A stretch of DNA of 12,387 nucleotides, taken from contig URIK01000050.1 of the NCBI GenBank assembly GCA_900547855.1, positions 1-12,387 on the forward strand, read 5' to 3'. Of this stretch, positions 1-6,824 are shown in pieces. The notes beneath the pieces were generated by a model. It did not search any database. It was not told where the DNA came from and worked only from the letters and a program-made list of their open reading frames with translations. Both the position numbers and the translations under genes were made by a program. The stretch comes from an uncultured Collinsella sp. Lineage in GTDB: Bacteria > Actinomycetota > Coriobacteriia > Coriobacteriales > Coriobacteriaceae. Every line of letters starts with the position of its first letter. Positions within the stretch are counted from its first letter, which is position 1.

Positions 1-48
1 TCTACACTCGACTAGTCGTCGGCAGCGTCAGATGTGTATAAGAGACAG
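1..48 (+). other. Residual sequencing-library adapter, not genomic
   Basis: The bases read in order as the end of an Illumina P5 primer (TCTACAC, 1-7), an 8-base index (TCGACTAG, 8-15), the Nextera read-1 tail (TCGTCGGCAGCGTC, 16-29) and the 19-bp Tn5 mosaic end (30-48). Genomic sequence begins at about base 49, in the middle of pheS. Translation through the adapter gives the spurious peptide MCIRDS in front of PheS, and its other frames give equally artificial peptides. This marks base 49 as a tagmentation point at a contig end. Confidence 0.98.
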
Positions 49-49
49 C

Positions 50-319
50 CCCTTCACCGAGCCTTCCTGCGAGGTGGACGTGAGCTGCCATGTGTGCGGC
101 GGCAAGGGCTGCAACTTCTGCAAGCACAGCGGCTGGATCGAGATCCTGGGCTGCGGCATGGTCGACCCCAACGTCCTGATCAACTGCGGCATCGACCCCG
201 AGAAGTACACCGGCTTCGCCTTTGGTATTGGCGCCGAGCGCGTCGCGGCACTGCGCTACGACCTGCCCGACCTGCGCACGTTGATGACTGGCGATATGCG
301 CTTCCTGAACCAATTTTAG
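50..319 (+). CDS. pheS: Phenylalanine--tRNA ligase alpha subunit, C-terminal fragment
   Basis: This is the last 89 codons of PheS, the catalytic alpha subunit that with PheT forms the cytoplasmic (alpha-beta)2 enzyme charging tRNA-Phe. The fragment opens at the class II core motif PFTEPSCEVDV. It continues through a cysteine-rich insert CHVCGGKGCNFCKHSGW, the motif-3-side stretch WIEILGCGMVDPNVL, the ATP-binding GFAFGIGAERVAALRY, and the usual C-terminal end DMRFLNQF followed by TAG. The four-cysteine CxxCxGxGCxxC pattern could hold a zinc ion; I recall similar inserts in other bacterial PheS proteins. The 5' part is missing because the contig begins here, not because the gene is broken. pheT follows 162 bp downstream in the same direction, the usual operon order. 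Identification is secure from the motifs. Confidence 0.97.
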   Translation, partial: PFTEPSCEVDVSCHVCGGKGCNFCKHSGWIEILGCGMVDPNVLINCGIDPEKYTGFAFGIGAERVAALRYDLPDLRTLMTGDMRFLNQF

Positions 320-325
320 GCTTGC

Positions 326-412
326 CCAGGCACCCCATCTTGGCGTTCAAACCGTCGCTCGCGTACCTTTAGTACGCGTCGCTCCTCTTTCACGCCAACC
401 TGGGGCACCTGG
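326..412. repeat. Nested inverted-repeat element between pheS and pheT
   Basis: The outer arms (326-346 and 392-412) are 21 bases each and match as inverted repeats at 17 positions: CCAGG, CCCC and TTGGCGT pair and four interior positions do not. Inside lies a perfect 7-bp stem CGCGTAC/GTACGCG (360-366 and 372-378) with loop CTTTA, and the 8-mer CGTCGCTC occurs twice directly (353-360 and 377-384). No U-run follows, so it is not a clear terminator, and pheT must be transcribed through it. The form suggests a small dispersed palindromic repeat (REP- or MITE-like), but only one copy is visible in this window. Confidence 0.6.
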
Positions 413-481
413 ACAACCCTAAGGCGAACGTCTTCATTTGATATTCCTCCCTTTGCGGAGATTAAGAACTAGGAGAGCTAC

Positions 482-2935
482 ATGCGCGTTTCTTACGACT
501 GGCTCAAGACCATGATCGATATTCCGGAGGATCCCAAGACCCTTTCGGACGAATATATCCGTACCGGCACCGAGGTCGAGGCGATCGACACCGTGGGCGA
601 GTCCTTCGACCACGTGGTGACCGCCAAGGTGCTCACCAAGATCCCGCACCCCGATAGCGACCACATGTATGTGTGCTCGGTCGATGTGGGCGACAAGAAT
701 CTCGACGCCGACGGCAATCCCGCTCCGCTGCAGATCGTCTGCGGCGCGCAGAACTTCGAGGCCGGCGACCACATCGTCACGGCCATGATTGGCGCCGTGC
801 TTCCCGGCGACGTTAAGATCAAGAAGAGCAAGCTTCGCGGCGTCGTGTCCATGGGCATGAACTGCTCCGCGCGCGAGCTCGGCCTGGGTGGCGACCACTC
901 CGGCATCATGATCCTGCCCGAGGATACGCCCTGCGGCATGCCGTTTGCCGAGTACGTGGGCTCGAGCGACACCGTGCTCGACTGTGAGATCACGCCCAAC
1001 CGTCCCGACTGCCTGTCCATGATCGGCATGGCCCGCGAGACCGGCGCCATCTTCGACCGCGATTTCCACGTTGAGCTGCCCGCCATCAAGGTCGAGACCG
1101 GCCGCGCGACCGACGACGAGCTTTCCGTCGAGATCGCCGACGAGGGCCTGTGCGACCGCTACGTTGCCCGCATCGTGCGCAACGTCAAGGTCGGCCCGTC
1201 GCCAGACTGGATGGCCAAGCGCCTCAACGCCCTGGGCGTGCGCCCGCACAACAACATCGTCGACATCACCAACTACGTGATGATGCTCACCGGTCAGCCG
1301 CTGCACGCCTTTGACCTGGACACCTTTGCCGAGCGCGATGGCCACCGTCGTGTGGTGGTTCGTGCCGCCCAGCAGGACGAGAAGTTCACGACGCTCGACG
1401 GCGAGGAGCGCGTGCTCGACGCCGGCATGGGCCTCATCACCGACGGCGAGCGCCCCGTGGCGTTGGCCGGCGTTATGGGTGGCATGGATTCCGAGATCGA
1501 GGACGATACCGTTGACGTGATGGTCGAGAGTGCCTGCTTCAACGCCGGCCGCACCTCGCACACCAGCCGCGACCTTTCGCTGATCTCCGACGCCTCCATC
1601 CGCTTTGAGCGCCAGGTCGACGAGACCGGCTGCGTGGACGTCGCCAATGTGACGTGCGCGCTCATCGAGGAGATCGCCGGCGGCGAGGTTGCTCCCGGCT
1701 ATGTCGACGTTTTCCCCGCGCCCAAGACCATCGACAGCATTAAGCTGCGCCTGGCCCGCGTGCACGCCATCTGCGGTGCCGACATCGAGCCCGACTTTAT
1801 CGAGCGCTCGCTCACCCGCCTGGGCTGCACCGTCGAGCGCGACGGCGAGGACTTTATGGTCACGCCGCCGAGCTTCCGTCCCGACCTGCCGCGTGAGATC
1901 GACCTGATCGAGGAGGTCCTGCGCCTGTGGGGCATGGGTCGCGTCACGGCGACCATTCCGGCTGCCAAGAACCACATCGGCGGTCTGACGCGCGAGCAGA
2001 AGCTTACCCGCAAGGTTGGCGAGATCCTGCGCGCCTGTGGCCTCAACGAGACCACGACCTTTGGCTTTGCCGCCCCGGGCGACCTGGAGAAGATTGGCAT
2101 GTCCACCGAGGGCCGCGGCTGCCCCGTGGTTCTCATGAACCCGCTGGTAGCCGAGCAGACCGAGATGCGTCGTTCGCTGCTGCCGGGCCTGCTGCAGTCC
2201 GTGGCCTACAACGAGGCGCACGGTACGCCCAACGTACACCTGTACGAGGTCGGCAGCCTGTTCCACGGTCGCGAGAATGCCAGCCTGCCCAAGGAGACCA
2301 AGTCCGTGGCGGGTGTGCTCTCGGGCCAGTGGAGCGAGCGGTCCTGGAACATGAAGTACCGCAAGTTGCGCTTCTTCTTTGGCAAGGGCATCGTCGAGGA
2401 GTTGCTCGCCCAGCTGCGCATCGAGAAGGTTCGCTTTCGTCCCGTCGAGGGCGAGGGCTATGCCTTCCTGCAGCCGGGTCGTGCTGCCGAGGTGCTCTCG
2501 GGCGGTACCGTGCTGGGCTGGGTTGGCGAGATCCACCCCGAGGCGCGCGAGGCTATGGGCATTGACGAGGTCGTCGTTGCCTTTGAGCTCGATCTGGACA
2601 AGCTGATCAAGGGCGCCCGCAACCAGGAAAACTACCGCGAGTTCTCGCAGTACCCTGCCGTTGAGCACGATCTGGCTATCGTGGTCGACAACACCGTGAC
2701 CTGCGAGGATCTTGAGCGCCGCATTACCAGCGCCGGCGGCAAGCTGCTCGAGGGCGTGCGCCTGTTCGACGTCTACCGCGATCCCATCCGCATCGGAGCA
2801 GGCAAGAAGTCCATGGCCTTTGCGCTTACGTATCGCTCCGACGACCACACGCTCACCAGCGAAGAGGTCGAAAAGGCGCACCAGAAGATCGTCACCAAGG
2901 TGTGCAAGGGCGTAAACGGCGAGGTCCGCGGCTAG
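482..2935 (+). CDS. pheT: Phenylalanine--tRNA ligase beta subunit
   Basis: PheT, 817 residues, a normal length for the long bacterial form, is the non-catalytic and editing partner of PheS. Visible domains in order: an N-terminal segment (1-40); an EMAP/OB-fold tRNA-binding domain (about 44-155, with AKVLTKIPHPDSD and LRGVVSMGMNCSARELGL); the B3/B4 editing region (about 215-400, with VDITNYVMMLTGQPLHAFD); a B5 domain (about 416-485, with FRPDLPREIDLIEEVLRLWG); a class II-like core that has lost catalysis (about 500-710); and a C-terminal ferredoxin-like anticodon-binding domain (about 722-812, from SQYPAVEHDLAIVVD). ATG at 482 is supported by AGGAG at 471-475, seven bases or so upstream. It follows pheS in the same direction and is presumably co-transcribed through the palindromic spacer. 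No frameshift or missing domain is seen. The very long open frame on the opposite strand is a by-product of codon bias. Confidence 0.98.
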   Translation: MRVSYDWLKTMIDIPEDPKTLSDEYIRTGTEVEAIDTVGESFDHVVTAKVLTKIPHPDSDHMYVCSVDVGDKNLDADGNPAPLQIVCGAQNFEAGDHIVTAMIGAVLPGDVKIKKSKLRGVVSMGMNCSARELGLGGDHSGIMILPEDTPCGMPFAEYVGSSDTVLDCEITPNRPDCLSMIGMARETGAIFDRDFHVELPAIKVETGRATDDELSVEIADEGLCDRYVARIVRNVKVGPSPDWMAKRLNALGVRPHNNIVDITNYVMMLTGQPLHAFDLDTFAERDGHRRVVVRAAQQDEKFTTLDGEERVLDAGMGLITDGERPVALAGVMGGMDSEIEDDTVDVMVESACFNAGRTSHTSRDLSLISDASIRFERQVDETGCVDVANVTCALIEEIAGGEVAPGYVDVFPAPKTIDSIKLRLARVHAICGADIEPDFIERSLTRLGCTVERDGEDFMVTPPSFRPDLPREIDLIEEVLRLWGMGRVTATIPAAKNHIGGLTREQKLTRKVGEILRACGLNETTTFGFAAPGDLEKIGMSTEGRGCPVVLMNPLVAEQTEMRRSLLPGLLQSVAYNEAHGTPNVHLYEVGSLFHGRENASLPKETKSVAGVLSGQWSERSWNMKYRKLRFFFGKGIVEELLAQLRIEKVRFRPVEGEGYAFLQPGRAAEVLSGGTVLGWVGEIHPEAREAMGIDEVVVAFELDLDKLIKGARNQENYREFSQYPAVEHDLAIVVDNTVTCEDLERRITSAGGKLLEGVRLFDVYRDPIRIGAGKKSMAFALTYRSDDHTLTSEEVEKAHQKIVTKVCKGVNGEVRG

Positions 2936-3042
2936 GATTTGCGCTGGGTATAGGCCAGCGGTGGCTGCTGCCGAGTCCTACGTGACTGCTATGCCCGGTA
3001 TAAGGCACCGTTGAGCCTGCATATATGACACGCGCATTACAT

Positions 3043-3079
3043 AACGGCGTGCTGCTTTGTCGGCAGTGCGCCGTTTTGC
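3043..3079 (+). terminator. Terminator-like hairpin after pheT
   Basis: A 13-bp stem with two G-U pairs forms between AACGGCGTGCTGC (3043-3055) and GCAGTGCGCCGTT (3063-3075), with loop TTTGTCG. It is followed by a short and weak T run (TTTT within 3074-3077). It lies 108 bp after pheT and ends the pheST unit plausibly. The same bases carry the -35 region of the next promoter. A smaller 6-bp hairpin (CGCTGG/CCAGCG, 2942-2960) lies directly after the pheT stop but has no T run. Confidence 0.6.
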
Positions 3080-3085
3080 TATGAT
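3057..3085 (+). promoter_or_regulatory. Predicted sigma-70 promoter of the nickel/cobalt importer operon
   Basis: TTGTCG (3057-3062, four of six matches to the -35 consensus) and TATGAT (3080-3085, five of six to the -10) are separated by 17 bases. Transcription would start near 3092, leaving a leader of about 90 bases before the first gene at 3181. The -35 box lies in the loop of the preceding terminator hairpin. No cobalamin-riboswitch B12 box is visible in the leader. Confidence 0.6.
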
Positions 3086-3095
3086 AGCCCGCGGC

Positions 3096-3123
3096 GTGTT
3101 ACGAATCTGACATTACGTAACAC
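3096..3123. promoter_or_regulatory. Putative NikR-type operator
   Basis: A perfect 8-bp inverted repeat, GTGTTACG (3096-3103) and CGTAACAC (3116-3123), is separated by 12 bases. Written as heptamers it is GTGTTAC-N14-GTAACAC. It sits within a few bases of the predicted transcription start of the metal-import operon, where a bound repressor would block initiation or promoter clearance. As I recall, GTGTTAC-N13/14-GTAACAC is the operator form described for the Geobacter-type branch of the nickel-responsive repressor NikR. No nikR gene lies in this window, so the regulator is inferred. A transcript hairpin is an alternative reading of the same palindrome. Confidence 0.65.
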
Positions 3124-3180
3124 TGGAAAGGTGATTCAAGCGGCGTTGCAATTCCGTGCGCCGATAACCGGGAGGCGTAC

Positions 3181-4266
3181 ATGCACATTCCAGATAATTA
3201 TCTGTCCCCGCAGACCGATGCCGTCATGGCAGTGGCGATGGTGCCCGTTTGGATCCACTGCATCAAGAAAGTGCGCGCCACGCTCGATCGCGAGCACATG
3301 GCTTTCCTGGGCATCTGCGCCGCGTTCTCCTTCCTGCTTATGATGTTCAATGTGCCGCTGCCCGGCGGCACCACAGGTCACGCCGTCGGCGGCGCGCTCA
3401 TTGCACTGCTGCTAGGCCCCGAGGCCGCGGCCATTGCGGTTTCGGTCGCACTGGCACTGCAGGCGCTGCTGTTTGGCGACGGCGGCATCCTGTCCTTTGG
3501 AGCCAACTGCTTTAACATGGCATTTGTGCTGCCGTTTGTGGCAGCCATCGTGTTCCGTGCGCTCAACGGCCGCCTGCACGACAAGAGCTGGGGCACCTCG
3601 GTTTCTGCCATCGTGAGCGGTTGGATCGGCTTGTGCGTGGCTGCCCTGTGCGCTGCCATCGAGTTCGGCATTCAGCCGATGCTCTTCACCAACGCCTCGG
3701 GTGCTCCGCTGTACTGCCCCTTCCCGCTGTCCGTGGCCATTCCGGCCATGTTGATCCCGCATATGCTGGTTGCCGGCGTGGTCGAGGGCGTGGCGACGGC
3801 CGCCATCTACGGCTTTATCAAGAAGACGGCGCCGGGCATTATCGTCGGCCCCGAAGCCGCCGATGGCCAGCTTGCCGCCGAGGGCGCTGCTGCCAAGAAG
3901 ACGTCGCTGATCCCCACGCTTATCCTGGTCGCCGTGCTTGTCGTGGCTACGCCGCTCGGCTTGCTTGCCACCGGTGACGCCTGGGGTGAGTGGGACGCCG
4001 AGGGCGCCGCGACCGCCGTTCAGGAGGTTGGCGACGACAGCCTGCAGGCTTCGGTCGGTCTCGACACCCCGACCTTTGCCGACGCTCTGCCTACGGGTGA
4101 TTACCTGCAGGCCTATTCCGAGGAGCAGGGTCTCGGCTTTGCCGGTCAGGCTGCCATGTATATCCTGTCCGGCGTGATTGGCGTGGCGGTGCTCACCATC
4201 GCATTCCGTCTGATCTCGCTGACGGTCAAGGAAAGCGGAGCCCATGGCGATGGTCGAGCTGCCTAG
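3181..4266 (+). CDS. cbiM: ECF-type nickel/cobalt transporter, CbiM/NikM protein with fused NikN-like C-terminus
   Basis: Membrane substrate-binding (S) component of an energy-coupling-factor metal importer, 361 residues. The mature N-terminus must be Met-His (MHIPDNYLSP), because in this family Met1, His2 and a later histidine bind the metal. His67 in PGGTTGHAVGG fits that third ligand, which fixes the ATG at 3181 (GGAGG at 3171-3175). Hydrophobic segments span about 43-60, 71-98, 110-126, 141-161 and 184-212. From 243 onward it carries a membrane segment, an acidic external loop starting GDAWGEWD, and a last membrane segment (326-345). That is the layout of NikN fused to NikM, which explains why no separate cbiN/nikN follows. 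The cbiQ-like gene begins before this one ends. Substrate is Ni2+ or Co2+; nickel is preferred here because of the upstream NikR-like operator and absence of a B12 riboswitch signature. Family assignment is firm, substrate is inferred. Confidence 0.93.
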   Translation: MHIPDNYLSPQTDAVMAVAMVPVWIHCIKKVRATLDREHMAFLGICAAFSFLLMMFNVPLPGGTTGHAVGGALIALLLGPEAAAIAVSVALALQALLFGDGGILSFGANCFNMAFVLPFVAAIVFRALNGRLHDKSWGTSVSAIVSGWIGLCVAALCAAIEFGIQPMLFTNASGAPLYCPFPLSVAIPAMLIPHMLVAGVVEGVATAAIYGFIKKTAPGIIVGPEAADGQLAAEGAAAKKTSLIPTLILVAVLVVATPLGLLATGDAWGEWDAEGAATAVQEVGDDSLQASVGLDTPTFADALPTGDYLQAYSEEQGLGFAGQAAMYILSGVIGVAVLTIAFRLISLTVKESGAHGDGRAA

Positions 4267-5080
4267 CTGGCTTGCGGTCGAGCAGCGATACGAGCCTACG
4301 GGCGCTCGTCATCGCGTGATGCAAAAGAACGTCCTGCACCTGGCGAGCCTGCTTGAGCGGGTTCGCCTGGGTGGAGGCGCGCACGAGGGCGGGTCGATGG
4401 TCGACCGCGCCCTTTCTTGCGTTTCGGCTCCGGTGCGCCTGGTGGGGATATTCGTTTGCGTCCTGTGCGTGTGCCTGACACAAAGCCCACTGTACCTCAT
4501 GTTGATGGCGGCCATTGCGCTGGTGCTCGTTGCCGTGCGTCCCGTACGCGGGCTGCGCGCGACCTTTGTGCCGGCGCTTGGCGCCGCGGGGCTCGCAGTG
4601 GTTTTGGCGCTGCCTGCCCTGCTGCTGGGTGCTTCCGCTACGGGCGCCATGCTCAAGATTGCGCTCAAGACCTTCATTAATGTGTCGCTGGTGCTGGGCG
4701 TTTCGTGGACCCTCACGTGGAGCCGCATGTCGGCGGCGCTCAAGATGCTGCACCTACCCGACGAAGTTATCTTTACGTTTGATATGGCGCTCAAGCACAT
4801 CGAGGTGCTGGGTCGTACGGCGCACGATCTGTGCGAATCGGTCATGCTGCGCAGCGTTGGCCGTGCGCCCGAGGGATTTTCGCGTACCGATTCGATCGCG
4901 GGTATCATGGGCATGACCTTTATCAAGGCGATGAAATGCAGTCGCGCGATGGACGAGGCTATGCTTTGCCGCGGCTTTGCCGGTGCGTATCCGGCTCCCG
5001 CGCGCGCCAGGTTTGGCTGGCGCGATGCGGCCTATGCGGCCGGCGTGGCGCTGCTGACAGTGTTGTGCGCCGTGCTGTAA
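4244..5080 (+). CDS. cbiQ: ECF transporter transmembrane coupling protein CbiQ/NikQ (EcfT)
   Basis: The T component of the importer, 278 residues, couples ATP hydrolysis in the cytoplasm to movement of the metal-binding subunit. Hydrophobic segments run at about 62-79, 82-98, 106-130, 138-157 and 261-278. Between them lies the cytoplasmic coupling region: LHLPDEVIFTFDMALKHIEV (169-188) and the two EcfT-type helices ending MLRSVGR (201-207) and SRAMDEAMLCRGF (233-245), which contact the ATPase. The start overlaps the preceding gene by 23 bases, suggesting translational coupling. ATG at 4250 is an equally good start: the purine-rich GCGGAG (4235-4240) is nine bases from 4250 but only three from 4244. 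The soluble, charged N-terminus (about 60 residues) is longer than I would expect for a minimal family member. The role is confident from family motifs and from its place between CbiM and CbiO homologues. Confidence 0.9.
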   Translation: MAMVELPSWLAVEQRYEPTGARHRVMQKNVLHLASLLERVRLGGGAHEGGSMVDRALSCVSAPVRLVGIFVCVLCVCLTQSPLYLMLMAAIALVLVAVRPVRGLRATFVPALGAAGLAVVLALPALLLGASATGAMLKIALKTFINVSLVLGVSWTLTWSRMSAALKMLHLPDEVIFTFDMALKHIEVLGRTAHDLCESVMLRSVGRAPEGFSRTDSIAGIMGMTFIKAMKCSRAMDEAMLCRGFAGAYPAPARARFGWRDAAYAAGVALLTVLCAVL

Positions 5081-5124
5081 CGCGGGCGGTCGAACCGTCG
5101 ATATGAATAGGGAAGGGCGACGTT

Positions 5125-5895
5125 TTGGCAAACGATACAAATGACGCGATGGGCGCGAGCGGTGCTGCCGGCGCCGAGGTCACGCCGCTCATCGAGTTTC
5201 GCGACGTGGTGTTTTCCTATGCGGGTCATACGGTGATCGACGGCGTTTCATTGCGGGTGAACCGTGGGGAGCTCGTTGCTCTGCTTGGTCCTAACGGCTG
5301 CGGCAAGACGACGATCATGCGCCTTATTAACGGCCTTGAGCTCGCGGACGCGGGCACGTATCTGTTTGACGGGCATGCGGTCGATGCGGCATATCTCAAG
5401 GATTCCGCGACGGCCCAGCGGTTCCATCAGCGCGTGGGCTTTGTGTTCCAAAACGCCGATGCCCAGCTGTTCTGCGCCACGGTGGGCGAGGAAGTTGCTT
5501 TTGGTCCCGCGCAGATGGGGCTGCCGGCAGACGAGCTCGAGCGCCGCGTGAGCGATGCCATGGGGTTGTTCCAGGTTGCCGACCTTGCCGACGCCTCTCC
5601 CTATCAGCTCTCGGGCGGGCAAAAGAAGCGCGTTGCGCTGGCTGCGGTGGTGTCGATGAACCCGGATATCTTGGTCCTTGACGAGCCTACCAATGGGCTC
5701 GACGAGGATTCATGCGACATCGTGGTCAACTTCTTGCTGGCCTACGTCGCGGCGGGTAAGACGGTCTTGATGAGCACACATCATCAGGATTTGGTGCGGC
5801 GCCTGGGTGCCCGCGCCATCTATATCGATCGATATCACCATGTGGTCGAGGCGCCGGTGTCGTCGTATGGAACCGAGAGCGGCGCTGCGGAATAG
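5125..5895 (+). CDS. cbiO: ECF transporter ATP-binding protein CbiO/NikO
   Basis: Cytoplasmic ABC ATPase of 256 residues that powers the importer. All nucleotide-binding motifs are intact: Walker A GPNGCGKTT (55-63), Q-loop region FQNADAQLF (108-116), signature LSGGQKKR (162-169), Walker B ILVLDEP (182-188) with the following NGLDE, and the switch histidine in STHH (217-220). FQNADAQLF followed by VGEEVAFGP is typical of the EcfA/CbiO subfamily. The start is TTG at 5125, with GGGAAGGG at 5110-5117 seven bases upstream; ATG at 5149 would shorten the protein by eight low-complexity residues and has no comparable ribosome site. It lies 44 bp after the coupling protein gene on the same strand. 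Only one ATPase gene is present, as in the nickel/cobalt group I ECF systems, so a homodimer is expected. Confidence 0.94.
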   Translation: MANDTNDAMGASGAAGAEVTPLIEFRDVVFSYAGHTVIDGVSLRVNRGELVALLGPNGCGKTTIMRLINGLELADAGTYLFDGHAVDAAYLKDSATAQRFHQRVGFVFQNADAQLFCATVGEEVAFGPAQMGLPADELERRVSDAMGLFQVADLADASPYQLSGGQKKRVALAAVVSMNPDILVLDEPTNGLDEDSCDIVVNFLLAYVAAGKTVLMSTHHQDLVRRLGARAIYIDRYHHVVEAPVSSYGTESGAAE

Positions 5896-5915
5896 TTGCT
5901 GCGTAGAGCGTGCGT

Positions 5916-5931
5916 AGCCGCCCGCGCGGCT
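5916..5931 (+). terminator. Possible weak terminator after cbiO
   Basis: A perfect 6-bp GC-rich stem AGCCGC/GCGGCT (5916-5921 and 5926-5931) with loop CCGC is followed by only TTGCC. It lies 20 bp after the end of the importer operon and just before the next promoter. The short T run makes efficient intrinsic termination doubtful. Confidence 0.4.
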
Positions 5932-5940
5932 TTGCCGTGA

Positions 5941-5949
5941 TGGTATAGT
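5941..5949 (+). promoter_or_regulatory. Extended -10 promoter for the phospholipase-like gene
   Basis: TGG followed by TATAGT (5944-5949, five of six to the -10 consensus) forms a TGnTATAnT extended -10. I see no convincing -35 hexamer. Transcription would start near 5956, which favours the ATG at 5976 over the one at 5964, because the latter would have almost no leader. Confidence 0.5.
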
Positions 5950-5975
5950 TATCCAGGTTTTTTATGGGGGTGGCT

Positions 5976-6824
5976 ATGCCAAGTTGGAACATTCATATCG
6001 CTCAGACGGAGCGTTTGCTGGAGCGCACCGGTGCACTTGCCAATAGCGTGCGCGACCGCAATGCCTTTTTGTTTGGCTGCGTGGTTCCGGATATTTTCGT
6101 GGGCTATATGGTCCCTGGCATCGCCGATCCCATCCCGTACCGCATTACGCACTTTGCCAAGCCCGAGCCTATCCCTAAGCCGCGTGAGCACGAGTTCTGG
6201 GATACCTATGTGGCACCGTTGCTTAAAAGTTCGCCCACCGGTGCGCCAGCCGCGGCGACCTCGATTATCGAGGAGCGCGAGCGACTGAATCGCGTGCACT
6301 ATCCCCAGCGCTACAGGGATGCTGAGCCGGTTGTCGGTCCCGGCGCTCGTGAGTTCTCGCTTGCGTCCGAAGATGTGGCGCAGTCGTTGCTCGATTTGAC
6401 ACTGGGTGTCTGGTCGCATCTGGTGGCCGATACCGTATGGAATACGCGCGTGAATCAGTACCTGGAGGCGCACGGCGGCAAGCCGTGCGAGGAGTTCCGC
6501 ATTAAAAAGCAAGGCGACTTTGACTGGTTTGGCAAGACGCTGGGCATTGTTTCCATCCCGCGTGCGACCGATCGCCTGTATACCGCTGCGACGCGTTTTG
6601 GGCAGTATCCCATCCATAAGGAGTATGTGCTCAAGACCATCGGCGTCATGCACGAGATCGTGCGCGAAAACCCCGGCGAGCCCGATCATCCGCCGTACCG
6701 CCTGCTGACCGAGGAGTTCTTTGACGCAACGTTTACCGAGGTCGTCGAGCTGACCGAGGCGGGCTTTGCGGCTCGCGTTGCTGCTTCTGACGTTCCCGCA
6801 GTCCCTCTGATCGCTAGCTGCTAG
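5976..6824 (+). CDS. Zinc-dependent phospholipase C-like protein (uncharacterised)
   Basis: A predicted soluble protein of 282 residues with no signal peptide. I recognise only the general pattern of the zinc-dependent phospholipase C / S1-P1-like superfamily: an N-terminal MPSWNIHIA with His7, then FLFGCVVPDIFVGY with Asp39, a histidine in THFAKPE (His59), and a helix SHLVADTVWN carrying His148 and Asp152. These are the spacing and residue types of a metal site in that fold. The middle and C-terminus (QGDFDWFGKT, LLTEEFFDATFTEV) also look conserved, and I recall similar proteins in Coriobacteriia, but not a demonstrated reaction. Start choice: ATG 5976 has a G-rich stretch 5966-5970 five bases upstream; ATG 5964 would add four residues. 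The gene has its own promoter and converges on the minus-strand gene with a 4-base overlap. Function is unproven. Confidence 0.75.
   Translation: MPSWNIHIAQTERLLERTGALANSVRDRNAFLFGCVVPDIFVGYMVPGIADPIPYRITHFAKPEPIPKPREHEFWDTYVAPLLKSSPTGAPAAATSIIEERERLNRVHYPQRYRDAEPVVGPGAREFSLASEDVAQSLLDLTLGVWSHLVADTVWNTRVNQYLEAHGGKPCEEFRIKKQGDFDWFGKTLGIVSIPRATDRLYTAATRFGQYPIHKEYVLKTIGVMHEIVRENPGEPDHPPYRLLTEEFFDATFTEVVELTEAGFAARVAASDVPAVPLIASC

Noticed and set aside
32..49. Peptide MCIRDS as the start of the first protein
   Set aside because: It is encoded by the Tn5 mosaic end and the adjoining base, not by the genome.
434..2881. An 815-codon open frame on the minus strand opposite pheT
   Set aside because: It is an antisense shadow produced by G/C-rich third positions. 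Its translation is low-complexity (A, L, G, V, D, H rich) with no recognisable domain and no good ribosome site, while pheT on the other strand has every expected domain.
2936..3180. Cobalamin riboswitch ahead of the cbiM-like gene
   Set aside because: I looked for the B12 box and found no match; the leader after the predicted start is only about 90 bases, too short for that riboswitch, and holds the NikR-like palindrome instead.
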